From Eutreptiella sp. 'Long Island Sound 2002' (Eukaryota; Euglenozoa; Euglenophyceae; Eutreptiales; Eutreptiaceae), in NCBI GenBank assembly GCA_964036045.1, contig OZ038384.1:46376851-46440850 (forward strand): 64,000 nt of DNA. The letters run 5' to 3'. Positions 1 through 13,012 of the stretch are shown here, piece after piece (position 1 is the first letter of the stretch; every line of letters begins with the position of its first letter). The position numbers were made by a program, and so were the translations under genes. Below the pieces are notes generated by a model that was given only the letters and a program-made list of their open reading frames with translations, was not told where the DNA came from and searched no databases.

Positions 1-1578
1 TCCTCATTGGGCCTGCACTCGGAAGCGCTGTGGCACGCCCTCATGGCCTTGGAGGCCGTCAAGAAGCTGCTGGCCCTTGCAGATCTTGTGGACTCAAAGC
101 GGCCGAAGAGTGGCATTGAAACTGAGGCGGAGGTTGTTGTGCTCGTGCCCTGCATTGCCCTTTAGACCGCAGCGCATTCAGCCATTTCGGACGCACCTAC
201 CAGAGGGCGACGGAGTAGAGGCCGCATGCATTTTTGAGCATCAACCCCCCCCCCCCAAGTGGGAAAGTGTTGATAGGATGGCTGTCACACTTGGGGTCTT
301 CTAGGGCCGGTCCGGTACGTCTGGGGGTAAGTAGTGCAGGTGCCAATGATGAGGGAGCCACAACGCTCTTGGAAGACTGCAGTATGCGATGTAGCCCTAG
401 TCAAGGTCGCCAAGTAGTCTTCAGAGCCCACAGTTTTGTCGCATGATGCAGGCTGAATCACCTCACGTCGTGGGGAGGGTGTGTAAAGAGGTATGGGAAG
501 ATGTGGTGCGTAGTCTCACCTTTTGGCCTTTACATGCAGTGTTTTGCGTGGTGGGTGGTTTTGGGGTTGGCTCCGGGACAGTCCCCCAGATGACAGGTGC
601 TGTGCGCAGGCGCCCTTGTGAGGCTGTGTGACCGTGGAGTGGTGCCCTACAACCCATGCTGCAGTCACCATAGCCCAAGCGCTAATGCCCCAGCATGCTC
701 CTGGGCCACATGCCCCATAACACGCCCTATACCCCATACCACGACTCCTGCGTGCCCCTTTGCCAGGCGCACAGTGCTGCACGTGCTCCTATACCATGTG
801 TCATGTACCACCACCCCCGGCCTATGCCGTCTGCCCCATGCCCTAAGTCTGATACCCAATCCCCCTGGCTCCTCCGCCTTATGTCTGCTGCAGACCCTGT
901 CCACCACTGGCCCGTGTGCAGGTTGCTCCGGAGCTGTTGCAGCTGCTGCATGCGGGGGACCTGGACACCATGTTGCAGGCGGAGGTTTGGCAGTTGCCGC
1001 GCGGCGAGCGCATGGCCGCGTTCGGGGCGCAGCTCGCCACCGCTTACTATGCAGTGGCGGTGGAGCAGGAGTACCTTCTGGACGCGCCGGCGTATTTCCA
1101 CACGTACCGTGAGGCCGTGCGAACTGCTGAGGACTTGTTAGGCCCCTCGGACCCCCTGACCCTCCGCTTCCGGAAGTCGCTGACGCGTGCGGCGCGACAC
1201 GAGCGGCACCTGCGGGTCATCGCCCACACATCCCCAGCGGCCACGGCAGACAATCCAGAGCTTGCGCATTCGTTGACGCGCGCAGATCAGGCGTCGCCAC
1301 TGGCCCTTGCAGACGCGCTTGTGCCGCAGCAGACGGCCTCCCTCGCCATCAACGTGCCGCTGCACGTCACCCCTGCCGGGTCGCCGGTGCCGGGGCCCTG
1401 GGTTACCGCCGCGGGATCCCCGATACCCGGCGCCACCCCCATCCCTTCGGCAAAGGCGGTCCGACAGTTGCCACCTCTGCCACAGGCCCCGACGGCATCG
1501 GCACCCGCCGGGCCTGATGGGGCGGTGCGGCACGGGCTCCTGCGCTCCCTCAGCAACGGCCCTCGGTCTGTGACATAG
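1..1578 (+). CDS. 3' part of a TPR-like alpha-helical protein gene (5' end outside window)
   Basis: The frame is open from base 1. I read two exons, 1-132 and 922-1578, joined by a 789-base phase-0 intron running from GAG|GTTGTT to GTGTGCAG|GTT. Without splicing, the frame stops at TAG 163-165. The predicted product starts with amphipathic helices (EALWHALMALEAVKKLLALA), followed after the junction by LLQLLHAGDLDTML and LLGPSDPLTLRFRKSL, which resemble helix pairs of tetratricopeptide-type proteins. The last ~100 residues are Ala/Pro-rich and probably disordered (repeated PxP and GSPxPG motifs), ending at TAG 1576-1578. Third positions are strongly GC-rich, unlike the flanking repeats, which supports coding. 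The TPR assignment is inference from helix pattern only; partner and function are unknown. The upstream exons lie outside the window. Confidence 0.6.
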
Positions 1579-1740
1579 CCCTCGGCGTCAGGGTTGTGTG
1601 GGCCGGAGATGCTCGGCCACTGCGACCGGGATTGAGGCCCCACATCAGCTCATGTCCCGCCCTGCCGATGCGGCAACCCCCATGCCAGGGGGCCAGAAGC
1701 AGCACCTGTCAGCAGAGGGAAATGATGTATACAGTTTCGT

Positions 1741-1745
1741 TGTAA
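1741..1745 (+). promoter_or_regulatory. possible TGTAA polyadenylation signal
   Basis: TGTAA lies about 165 bases after the stop codon of the TPR-like gene and is followed by A-rich sequence. TGTAA is the usual polyadenylation signal in green algae. If it works here it would end this transcript and hint at a green-algal host, but a 5-mer alone is weak evidence. Confidence 0.3.
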
Positions 1746-1799
1746 AAACAAACAACAAGACGCACATCCGGCACACTGGCTGAGCTTCAACCCCCAACC

Positions 1800-4790
1800 C
1801 CCCTCCCCCACCCTCGCACACAAGCCCTCCACACCCTCCCTGACACTTTTGACCAACAAAACTGCGGTGTTGCTCCTCTGATCTTCATAGACACAAACGA
1901 CTCCGATCAACAAGCCACACAGAACACATGGCATTTCACACCAGGTGTACTGTGCAGCCCTCCTCCCCCCCTCTACTCCACATGTCATGGTGTCTTGGTA
2001 GTCAGTTGAACCCTGTGCCGCTTCCTCCGGACGTGAGGCCCAGAGGCCACTCCAATACTGAATGCTGAACGAATGAAAAAGGCAGTGCACCGTTTGTGTT
2101 CACAAGTCTTCTAGGGGGCGTACTGCATGCTGTGCGCACGCCGTGCACGCACTGTGCAAAGTTTGTACAGTACCGTATCCAAGCTGCATAGTAGTGCCTA
2201 GTACCAGTAACTTTGAGCCTTGTTGTGCATCCATATGAGTTGCTTGCATGCTTTGCCCTCATTTCTAGTGTATTGGTGTGTGTTGTTTTGGATCCTTTCC
2301 TATAGGTTCGTGGTATCTATCAAGAAGTTGGATTTGGATTGGCCCTTTCTGGTTGGGGACCGGCACGTCAGGCTTGCACGCTTGGTGGTGTCGCATGCTT
2401 GACAGATTGACTGTGGGTCGAGTGCAACTCCCCAACAGTCCTATCTATGTGCCTGAGGATTCAGATGAGACTGTGCAGGCCCTGGAGTGGGCTAGCCATT
2501 TGTCCATCGTTGATAGGGCTCTTAACCCTGTACCTTTGTGTGACCGGATCAACCTATGCTCAAAGAGGTCATGGCCGAAAATCGTGCCCTGGTGTCCCAT
2601 ATTCCTACCAGGACATATTTCACCAAAAGAGTGCACATCAAATGCCGGGGCTGTCCAACATTGTGGGGGTGTAGTATGGTCTGTATAGGCAATATTGCCA
2701 ATTGTAGCAAAACCCCCCAATTTCTCCCTGTCATGTGCGCGCTGTGCACGCGCTGTGCCGACACTTCCCCCGAGTGACCGTGTTCAGCCATGACACATGA
2801 GTGCATTCCTGCATACCTGCCTTTTGGTGGTTCGGGGATAACTTCCAAATCACCACCCTTGCACGCCGAAGACGCAAGACTGAGACCATAATCAAGTCCT
2901 CCATCTTCTAATCAACGCCCCCAGTGTAATTACAACCCACTGACCACTGTGCTGCTGACCACCATGATTACATGCACGTCCCACTGTATGGTCTGGAGCC
3001 ATCACGGGGCGCATGTTCTGCTGTATGCCCCGCAGTTACTGTATTGTGTCTTCTGATTGTTTTCAATTCCGACCCTGAAGCTGCGATTATGTATGCGTGG
3101 GTGTATGGTCCTCGTTGTCGTCATCGCAGTTGTCGTTGTTCTTCTGGGTGAGGGTGTGAACACATGGAATGATGTTGCACGATTGCAAACGGCGCTACTG
3201 AAGTGGCAGCAGGCATTCCAAAGCAATGTCCCTGTCCTCTCGCCTCGACCCTGTGGAGGTAGTAGACAAGGTCGTGCCAGAGAAAATTGTGATTGACAAC
3301 TCCAGTTGACGGATACATTGCCGTGTGGGGCTGTGGGGCTGCCTGTTATTCTCCAGACGATCCCTGCGTCCTCAACTTGCAGCACTGTTGTTTCGTCCTA
3401 CTGCCCCGTGGGCACGTCTTTGCCCCGCCTTTCCCTTCGCACGTGGCGCTGCCCCTCGTTCCGTCCCCTTAGGTCTGTATGTTTGTATGTCGCCCCCACG
3501 TGTTGATATTGTGTGTCCTGTGAGGCAAAGGCAGCCAGACAGCTGCCGATGGGGGGTGACCTCTTCAAGTCCTTTGTTCTAGCTGCGCGCAGCGATTGTG
3601 GGCCTGCAACCCTGTCGCGTGTGTTAGTGGGAGTGGGGGTGCTAGACTGGTGAAGAAACGCAGCGTTCAGAGAGGGTGGGTTACTGCAGAAGGAGGCAAA
3701 GGACGAGTTGAAGAGGGAGGGAAGGCCTATGACCGTCCAAGACGCTAAGTCAGCTGAAGAGCTCGGGAGTGGGTTACCTTGACGCCCTGACGCTGCACTG
3801 ACCCCTGGGTGAGGTTGCGCACACAAATTGGGAGGGCGATTACAGAGCTGGCAAATCCGGGCTTCCGTGTTGGTTTGCCACGAGGGAGGCACCGTAAAGA
3901 CCCACCGAGTCACATCCGATGGTAGGCACGGTAACCAGTGCACGGTGACTGGGTGCGGTTTGGGTATGGCTCAAACTTGGCCTGTTGCTCAGCAACAGGT
4001 TTGCCCACCATCCTCCGGGAGGGGGGGGGGCGAAGAGTTTGGGTGACGACTGCGAGATCACATATGTGTGAGATGGTTGTTGGAGAGAGAGAGGGGCGAG
4101 GGCATTCATTTGACGACCTTACAAGTCCACTCATCAACAACATTCTGCTCGAAAGTGCAGTGCCATTTGTTTCGAGTAATGTGAGTCGCTTGCCTGGGGA
4201 TTGTGCTCGAGCACAGCCCTATCTGAGCACGGAATTGACCCTCACCTTCCCTGACTTCGCTCGTGCTTGAGCAATGGAGGGGCGGGGCACTAGTAGCCTT
4301 TCGCACCTTCCCAAACCAAAGCCCCAGAGCGGGTGGGAGTTTAGGTTGGGCCCCCACTTCCTGTCATACATGCGCTTGCAGCGCAACGCCCCATTGGCCC
4401 AGTCTGCTGCAGTTGTCTTGGCGCAGCAGACTGCACAGCAGCATGGTATCAATATTCCTGTGGCTTTTCACCTTCAATCCGTTGCCTATTGGGCACCTTT
4501 TGCATTTTTCAAAAGGGATATTTCCGTTAGATATAGTTCAGAGGTCCACCAACACCTCCTTACCACTGCATGCACCAAGCGCACCACCCCCACTGTACCC
4601 TCCTGTCCGCTTGCCTGCAAACAAGCCACGGAAAGGTCACAAGGAATGCGTGGCACATGAGGTAACCACAGAAGCCACAGGGAGCATAACCCGGAGAGCA
4701 GTTTAGGTTCAGACTCACCTGCCGCTTCAAGAGCGGCCCCAAAGGAACATTTCTAGGGCTCAGGGGGCGTGACCCAGCGTTGCGAGAGAT
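1800..4790. other. intergenic stretch without recognisable gene
   Basis: About 3 kb in which no reading frame shows convincing protein character on either strand. Open stretches are short, overlap each other and carry no motif I recognise. Two GC-rich motifs near 2125-2150 and 2737-2760 (GCGCGC then TGT then GCACGCGC then TGT) resemble the terminal motif of the Harbinger-like remnants at 17-18 and 43-44 kb, so part of the stretch may be transposon debris. Confidence 0.5.
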
Positions 4791-4950
4791 GGTTGCCTCC
4801 ACGGGGGGGCGGCCGGGCCCGGTCCTTGTATGCGACACCCCCCAGCCCCCCCCCCCCCCGGGTTTTGAAAGATAGTGGTGCCGGGTCGGCCACCAGCAAG
4901 TGTCCCTAGAGAAAACTGTCCGGCGCCAAAGGCGCCAATTTTTTTTTTTC
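4791..4950. repeat. G/C-run module bordering the satellite array (left)
   Basis: A block with CACGGGGGGGCGG, GGTCCT, TATGCGACAC and a long C run. It reappears in inverted orientation just beyond the other end of the satellite, near 14271-14325. The adjacent GGGTTTTGAAAGATAG is matched in direct orientation by GAGTTTTGACAGATAG near 14252. It is followed by a T10 run. It may mark an old element border. Confidence 0.45.
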
Positions 4951-6137
4951 ATACTATGTGTTTATACTCAAAATGCTCAAAATTTTGTAGAGAATTCATA
5001 TTTGGGCTACAAGAGGGCTGCAGGCCCTAACAGCAACCCTAGCCCTAATCAAGACTGAATATTGGGACCGAGCTGGTGGGGGAGGGAACATCAGCTATGA
5101 CTGGTGAGGGACATCAAGAATGATTCACACATTGATGGCTCTTGACAAAGTGAAATCAGCTTGCAAGTGAACCCCAGCCCACTTTCAAAGCTTTTTGGAC
5201 TTCTGAGGGGCCAAATTGCCCCAAACCGGGCTCAAAATGGGCTCATTTCACCCGTTTGTGCACACCAAATGGTGTAGGATGAGGTTTGGAAAAATGCATT
5301 TGTGACCCATTTTTGACCCATTTTTGGTCCCAAAACACCCCATTTTCAAGGCATTTTAGGATTTTCGGAGGCCCAAAATGGGCCACCACAAGCTCAAAAC
5401 GGTCCAAAAACACTTGTTTCAGCGTCGCACATGGTCTAGGATCATTTTTGAGAAAAGTCATCTTTTTGCCCCTACTAGACCCCGTTGACCCATTTGGGCA
5501 CCCACGTGTTTGGGCTTGAGCTTGCAGCTTGCTGCAGCCTAGTGGGCCTAGGTATTGGGGTCTAGGCGTCCATTTGGGCAATTCTGAGGGGTGGAAACCA
5601 CAAAAAGTGCGGGGTTGCGGGTGGAGTAGGTGCCCTTCGAATCGCATTTTGAGCCATGTAGCTAAAGATATGGCCTATTCTTGGTTTGTGCCCGTCGGCA
5701 TTTGGAGCTTATGGGGGCCTTTTTAGGCCGTTTCCGGGACATATCATGGAGTTAGAGGGCCGCAAAGAGCTCGTTGACACGGGGAAGTCAAGCCGCACGT
5801 GTAGTGTACCCACCGTTTCCCTTCGTTTGGCCGTTTTGAATGTGTTCCGGGGCTTTTTTGGCCCAAAAATGGCTGTTTTTGGCCCTAAACTGCAGTTTTT
5901 GAAACTGAGGTCCGCCACTTGCGGAATCCCGTTCCCGGCCGCCACCGTTGAGTTTCCTGCTCAATCTTTGTGTGATTGTACTTCACACCCATAGGTATCA
6001 TGCACCAAAATTTCAACAAAATCCAAAGCACCACGACGGACGTCTGATTTTTCCCCATTTCGCGTGTGCTGCTGCTGCTGCTAAACCTGGTAGGTCCACC
6101 CTAGACACTAAAAAGGGTTATAAAACCAAGACCGGTT

Positions 6138-6195
6138 CCACCAGCTCGGTGACCCTAGCCCTAATCAAGACTGAATATTGGGACCGAGCTGGTGG
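6138..6195. repeat. inverted-repeat hairpin enclosing a telomere-like tract (unit 1/2 junction)
   Basis: CCACCAGCTCGGT at 6138-6150 and its exact complement ACCGAGCTGGTGG at 6183-6195 enclose a 32-base spacer containing CCCTAGCCCTAA. The same arrangement occurs at 7291-7348, 8477-8534 and 10561-10618. The expanded versions at 11724-11811 and 12889-13012 are listed separately. Only the right arm survives at 5067-5079 and only the left at 14099-14111. Confidence 0.85.
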
Positions 6196-9100
6196 GGGAG
6201 GGAACATCAGCTATGACTGGTGAGGGACATCAAGAATGATTCACACATTGATGGCTCTTGACAAAGTGGAATCGGCTTGCAAGTGAACCCCATCACCACG
6301 AGGCCCACTTTCAAGGCTTTTTGGACTTCTGAGGGGCCAAAATACCCCAAAATGGGCTCAAAATGGGCTCATTTCACCCGTTTGTGCACCCCAAATGGTC
6401 TAGGATGAGGTTTGGAAAAATGCGTTTTTGACCCATTTTTTACCCATTTTTGGTCCCAAAACAGCCCATTTTCAAGGCATTTTGGGATTCTCGGAGGACC
6501 AAAATGGGCCACCACAAGCTCAAAACGGTCCAAAAACACTTGTTTTAGCGTCGCACATGGTCGAGGATCATTTTTGAGAAAAGTCATCTTTTTGCCCCTA
6601 CTGGACCCTGTTGACCCATTTGGGCACCCACCTGTTTGGGCTTGAGCTCGCAGCTTGCCGCAACCTAGTGGGCCTAGGTATGGGGGTCTAGACGTCCATT
6701 TGGGCAATTCTGAGGGGTGGAAACCACAAAAAGTGGGGGGTTGCGGGTGGAGTAGGTGCCCTCGGAATCGCATTTTGAGCCATGTAGCCAAAGATATGGC
6801 CTATTCTTGGTTTGTGGCTGTCGGCATTTGGAGCTTCTGGGGGCCTTGTTGGGCCGTTTCCACGACATATCATGGAGTTAGAGGGCCGCAAAGAGCTCGT
6901 TGACATGGGGAAGTCAAGCCGCACGTGCAAAGTAGCCACCGTTTCCCTTCGTTTGGCCGTTTTGAATGTGTTCCAGGGCTTTTTAAGCCCAAAAATGGCT
7001 GTTTTTGGCCCTAAACTGCAGCTTTCGAAACTGAGGTCCGCCACTTGCGAATCCCGTTCCTGGCCGCCACCGTTGAGTTTCTTGCTCAAACTTTGTGTGA
7101 TTGTACTTCACACCCATAGGTATCATCCACCAAAATTTCACCCGAATCTGAACCCCCACGACGGAGTTCTGATTTTGGCCCATTTCGCGCGTGCTGCTTG
7201 CTTGCTGCTTGCTGCTTGCTTGCTGCTTGCTTGCTAAACCTGGTAGGTCCACCCTAGACACTAAAAAGGGTTATAAAACCAAGACTGGTTCCACCAGCTC
7301 GGTGACCCTAACCCTAATCAAGACAGAATATTGGGACCGAGCTGGTGGGGGAGGAAACATCAGCTATGACTGGTGAGGGACATCAAGAATGATTCACACA
7401 TTGATGGCTCTTGACAAAGTGAAATCGGCTTGCAAGTGAACCCCATCACCCCGAGGCCCACTTTCAAGGCTTTTTGGACTTCTGAGGGGCCAAAATACCC
7501 CAAAATGAACTTCTGAGGGGCCAAAATACCCCAAAATGGGCTCCAAATGGGCTCAAAGTGGGCTCATTTCACCCGTTTGTGCACCCCAAATGGTCTAGGA
7601 TGAGGTTTGGAAAAATGCGTTTTTGACCCATTTTTGACCCATTTTTGGTCCCAAAACAGCCCATTTTCAAGGCATTTTGGGATTTTGGGAGGACCAAAAT
7701 GGGCCACCACCACCTGAAAATGGTCCAAAGACACTTGTTTTTAGCGTCGCACATGGCCTAGGATCATTTTTGAGAAAAGTCATCTTTTTGCCCCTACTGG
7801 ACCCTATTGACCCATTTGGGCACCCACCTGTTTGGGCTTGAGCTTGCAGCTTGCCGCAGCCTAGTGGGCCTGGGTACGGGGGGTCTAGGCGTCCGTTTGG
7901 GCAATTTTGAGGGGTGGAAACCACAAAAAGTGGGGGGTTGCGGGTGGAGTAGGTGCCCTCGGAATCGCATTTTGAGCCATGTAGCCAAAGATATGGCCTA
8001 TTCTTGGTTTGTGGCTGTCGGCATTTGGAGCTTCTGGGGGCCTTTTTGGGCCGTTTCCCGGACATATCATTGAGTTAGAGGGCCGCAAAGAGCTCGTTGA
8101 CACGGGGAAGTCAAGCCGCACGTGCAGTGTACCCACCGTTTCCCTTCGTTTGGCCGTTTTGAATGTGTTCTAGGGCTTTTTTGGCCCAAAAATGGCTGTT
8201 TTTGGCCCTAAACTGCAGTTTTTGAAACTGAGGTCTGCCACTTGCGAAGCCCGTTCCTGGCCGCCACCGTTGAGTTTCTGGCTCAAACTTTGTGTGATTG
8301 TACTTCACACCCATAGGTATCATCCACCAAAATTTCAGCCGAATCTGAAGCACCACGACGGAGTTCTGATTTTTAGCCATTTCGCGCGTGCTGCTTGCTG
8401 CTTGCTTGCTTGCTTGCTGCTAAACCTAGTAGGTCCACCCTAGACACTAAAAAGGGTTATAAAACCAAGACTGGTTCCACCAGCTCGGTGACCCTAGCCC
8501 TAATCAAGACTGAATATTGGGACCGAGCTGGTGGGGCTGGAAACATCACCTATGATTGGTGAGGGACATCAACAATGATTCACACATTGATGGCTCTTGA
8601 CAAAGTGAAATCAGCTTGCAAGTGAACCCCTTCACCACAAGGCCCACTTTCAAGACTTTTTGGACTTCTGGGGGCCAAAATACCCCCAAAATGGGCTCAA
8701 AATGGGCTCATTTCACCCGTTTGTGCACCCCAAATGGTCTAGGATGATTTTTGGAAAAATGCGTTTTTGACCCATTTTTGACCCATTTTTGGTCCCAAAA
8801 CAGCCCATTTTCAAGGCATTTTGGGATTTTCGGAGGACCAAAATGGCCCACCACAAGCTCAAAACGGTCCAAAAACACTCGTTTTACCTTCGCACATGGT
8901 CTAGGATCATTTTTGAGAAAAGTCATCTTTTTGCCCCTACTGGACCCTGTTGACCCATTTGGGCACCCACCTGTTTGGGCTTGAGCTTGCAGCTTGCCGC
9001 AGCCTAGTGGGCCTAGGTATGGGGGTCTAGGCGTCCGTTTAGGCAATTCTGAGGGGTGGAAACCACAAAAAGTGGGGGGTTGCGGGTGGAGTAGGTGCCC

Positions 9101-9599
9101 TCGGAATCGCATTTTGAGCCATGTAGCCAAAGATATGGCGTGATCTTGGTTTGTGGCTGTCGGCATTTGGAGCTTCTAGGGGCCTTTTTGGGCCGTTTCC
9201 GGGATGTATCATGGAGTTAGAGGGCCGCAAAGAGCTCGTTGACACGGAGAAGTCAAGCCGCACATAGAGTGTACCCACCGTTTCCCTTCGTTTGGCCGTT
9301 TTGAATGTGTTCCGGGGCTGTTTTGGCCCCAAAAATGGCTGTTTTTGGCCCTAAACTGCAGTTTTTGAAACTGAGGTCCGCCACTTGCGAATCCCGTTCC
9401 CGGCCGCCACCGTTGAGTTTCTTGCTCAAACTTTATGTGATTGTACTTCACACCCATAGGTATCATCCACCAAAATTTCACCCGAATCTGAAGCACCACG
9501 ACGGAGTTCTGATTTTGGCCCATTTCGCGCGTGCTGCTTGCTTGCTGCTTGCTGCTTGCTTGCTGCTTGCTTGCTAAACCTGGTAGGTCCACCCTAGAC

Positions 9600-9650
9600 C
9601 CTAAAAAGGGCCCCAAAATGGGCTCAAAATGGTCTCATTTCACCCGTTTG
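9600..9650. repeat. satellite unit junction lacking the telomeric hairpin
   Basis: At the unit 4/5 junction, CCCTAAAAAGGG runs straight into CCCCAAAATGGGCTC. About 160 bases are missing: the TTATAAAACCAAGACTGG segment, the hairpin with its telomere-like tract, and the start of the next unit. This explains the 977-base length of unit 5 and looks like a deletion between short G/C-rich matches. Confidence 0.75.
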
Positions 9651-10474
9651 TGCACCCCAAATGGTCTAGGATGATTTTTGGAAAAATGCGTTTTTGACCC
9701 ATTTTTGACCCATTTTAGGTCCCAAAACAGCCCATTTTCAAGGCATTTTGGGATTTTCGGAGGACCAAAATGGCCCACCACAAGCTCAAAACGTTCCAAA
9801 AACACTCGTTTTACCTTCGCACATGGTATAGGATCATTTTTGAGAAAAGTCATCTTTTTGCCCCTACTGGACCCTGTTGACCCATTTGGGCACCCACCTG
9901 TTTGGGCTTGAGCTTGCAGCTTGCCGCAGCCTAGTGGGCCTAGGTATGGGGGTCTAGGCGTCCATTTAGGCAATTTTGAGGGGTGGAAACCACAAAAAGT
10001 GGGGGGTTGCGGGTGGAGTAGGTGCCCTCGGAATCGCATTTTGAGCCATGTAGCCAAAGATATGGCGTGTTCTTGGTTTGTGGCTGTCGGCATTTGGAGC
10101 TTCTGGGGGCCTTTTTGGGCCGTTTCCGGGATGTATCATGGAGTTAGAGGGCCGCAAAGAGCTCGTTGACACGGAGAAGTCAAGCCGCACATAGAGTGTA
10201 CCCACCGTTTCCCTTCGTTTGGCCGTTTTGAATGTGTTCCGGGGCTGTTTTGGCCCAAAAATGGCTGTTTTTGGCCCTAAACTGCAGTTTTTGAAACTGA
10301 GGTCCGCCACTTGCGAATCCCGTTCCCGGCCGCCACCGTTGAGTTTCTTGCTCAAACTTTGCGTGATTGTACTTCACACCCATAGGTATCATCCACCAAA
10401 ATTTCACCCGAATCTGAAGCACCACGACGGAGTTCTGATTTTGGCCCATTTCGCGCGTGCTGCTTGCTGCTTGC

Positions 10475-10505
<31 letters not shown>

Positions 10506-11723
10506 AAACCTGGTAGGTCCACCCTAGACCCTAAAAAGGGTTATAAAACCAAGACTGGTTCCACCAGCTCGGTGACCCTAGCCCTAATCAAGACTGAATA
10601 TTGGGACCGAGCTGGTGGGGGAGGGAACATTAGATATGAATGGCGAGGGACACCAATGAGTTACACATTGAAGGCCGTTGACAGGGTGGAATCAGCTTGC
10701 AAGTGATCCCCTTCACCACAAGGCACACTTTCAAGGCTTTTGTGGACTTGTGAGGGGCCAAAATGCCCCAAAATGGGCTCAAAATAGGCTCATTTCACCC
10801 GTTTGTGCACCCCAAATGGTCTAGGATGAGTTTTGGAAAAATGCGTTTTTGACCCATTTTTGACCCATTTTTGGTCCCAAAACAGCGCATCTTCAAGGCA
10901 TTTTGGGATTTTCGGAGGACCAAAATGGGCCACCCCAAGCTCAAAACAGTCTAAAAACACTTGTTTTAGCATCACACATGGTCTAGGATCATTTTTGAGA
11001 AAAGTCATTTTTCTGCCCCTATTGGACCCTATTGACCCATTTGGGCACCCACCTGTTTGGGCTTGAGCTTGCAGCTTGCCGCAGCCTACTGGGCTTGGGT
11101 ACGGGGGTCTAGGCGTCCATTTGGGCAATTTTGAGGGGTGGAAACCACAAAACGAGGGGGGTTGCGGGTGGATTAGGTGCCCTCGGAATCGCGTTTTGAG
11201 CCATGTAGCCAAAGATATGGCCTATTCTTGGTTTGTGGCTGTCGCCAGCCAATCTGCACAAAATTTGGGGCTTGTGGGGGCCTTTTTGGGCCGTTTCCGG
11301 GACATATGGTGGAGTCAGAGGGCCGCAAATGGCTCGTTGACACAAGAAAGTCAAGCCGCACATGGAGTGCACCCACCCTTTCCCTTTCCTTGGCCGTTTT
11401 GAATGGGTTCTAGGGCTCTTTTGGCCCAAAAATGGCTGTTTTTGGCCCTAAATTGCAGTTTTTGAAACTAAGTTCCGCCACTTGCGACACCCATTCCCGG
11501 CCGCCACCGTTGAGTTTCTGGCTCAAACTTTGTGTGGTTGTCCCTCACACCCATAGGTATCATCCACCAAAATTTCAGCCGAATGTGAAGCACCACGACG
11601 GATGTCTGATTTTTCCCCATTTCGCGCGTGCTGCTTGTTGCTGCTTGCTGCTTGTTGCTGCTGCTGCTAAACCTGGTAGGTCCACCCTAGACCCTAAAAA
11701 GGGTTATAAAACCAAGACTGGTT

Positions 11724-11811
11724 CCACCAGCTCGGTGACCCTAACCCTAACCCTGGCCCTAACCCTAACCCTAACCCTAATCAAGACTGAATATTGGGAC
11801 CGAGCTAGTGG
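11724..11811. repeat. expanded interstitial telomeric tract inside hairpin arms (unit 6/7)
   Basis: Left arm CCACCAGCTCGGT, then about seven CCCTAA-type repeats (one variant reads CCCTGG), then AATCAAGACTGAATATTGGG and a right arm with one mismatch (GAGCTAGTGG). The extra copies relative to other junctions show that the tract length changes while the bracket is kept. Confidence 0.85.
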
Positions 11812-12888
11812 GGGAGGGAACATCAGCTATGATTGGTGAAGGACATCAAGAATGATTCACACATTGATGGCTCTTGACAAATTGAAATCAGCTTGCAAGT
11901 GAACCCCATCACCATGAGGCCCACTTTCAAGGCTTTTTGGACTTCTGAGGGGCCAAAATGCCCCAAAATGGGCTCAAAATGGGCTCATTTCACCCGTTTG
12001 TGCACCCCAAATGGTCTAGGATGAGGTTTGGAAAAATGCATTTTTGACCCATTTTTGGTCCCAAAACACCCCATTTTCAAGGCATTTTGGGATTCTCGGA
12101 GGACCAAAATGGGCCACCACAAGCTCAAAACGGTCCAAAAACACTTGTTTTAGCGTCGCACATGGTCTAGGATCATTTTTGAGAAAAGTCATCTTTTTGC
12201 CCCTATTGGACCTTGTTGACCCATTTGGGCACCCACCTGTTTGGGCTTGAGCTTGCAGCTTGCTGCAGCCGAGTGGGCCTAAGTATTGGGGTCTAGGTGT
12301 CCGTTTGGGCAATTTTGAGGGGTGGAAACCACAAAAAGTGGGGGGTTGCGGGTGGAGTAGGTGCCCTCGGAATCGCATTTTGAGCCATGTAGCCAAAGAT
12401 ATGGCCTATTCTTGGTTTTTGGCTGTCGGCATTTGGAGCTTCTGGGGGCCTTTTTAGGCCGTTTCCGGGACATATCATGGAGTTAGAGGGCCGCAAAGAG
12501 CTCGTTGACACGGGGAAGTCAAGCCGCACGTGCAAAGTACCCACCGTTTCCCTTCGTTTGGCCGTTTTGAATGTGTTCCAGGGCTTTTTTGGCCCAAAAA
12601 TGGCTGTTTTTGGCCCTAAACTGCAGTTTTTGAAACTGAGGTCTGCCACTTGCGAATCCCGTTCCCGGCCGCCACCGTTGAGTTTCTGGCTCAAACTTTG
12701 TGTGATTGTACTTCACACCCATAGGTATCATCCACCAAAATTTCACTGAAATCCAAAGCACCACGACGGAATTCTGATTTTTACCCATTTCGCGCGTGCT
12801 GTTGCTTGCTGCTTGCTGCTGTTGCTTGCTGCTAAACCTAGTAGGTCCACCCTAGACACTAAAAAGGGTTATAAAACCAAGACTGGTT

Positions 12889-13012
12889 CCACCAGCTCGG
12901 TGACCCTGACCCTAACCCTAGGGCTAACCCTAACCCTAGGGCTAACCCTAACCCTAGGGCTAACCCTAACCTTAACCCTAATCAAGACTGAATATTGGGA
13001 CCGAGCTGGTGG
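12889..13012. repeat. expanded interstitial telomeric tract with 18-base higher-order repeat (unit 7/8)
   Basis: Between intact 13-base arms, the tract contains three turns of an 18-base unit, CCCTAACCCTAGGGCTAA. In this unit one TTAGGG-like hexamer is inverted (AGGGCT) within the CCCTAA run. It is followed by ordinary CCCTAA repeats. It is the longest telomere-like tract in the window. Confidence 0.85.

Noticed and set aside
597-1112. Alternative frames over the TPR-like exon, including a 171-codon plus-strand frame
   Set aside because: They run through the inferred intron and overlap the GC3-rich exon frame, which has better helix pattern, stop position and a consistent splice phase.
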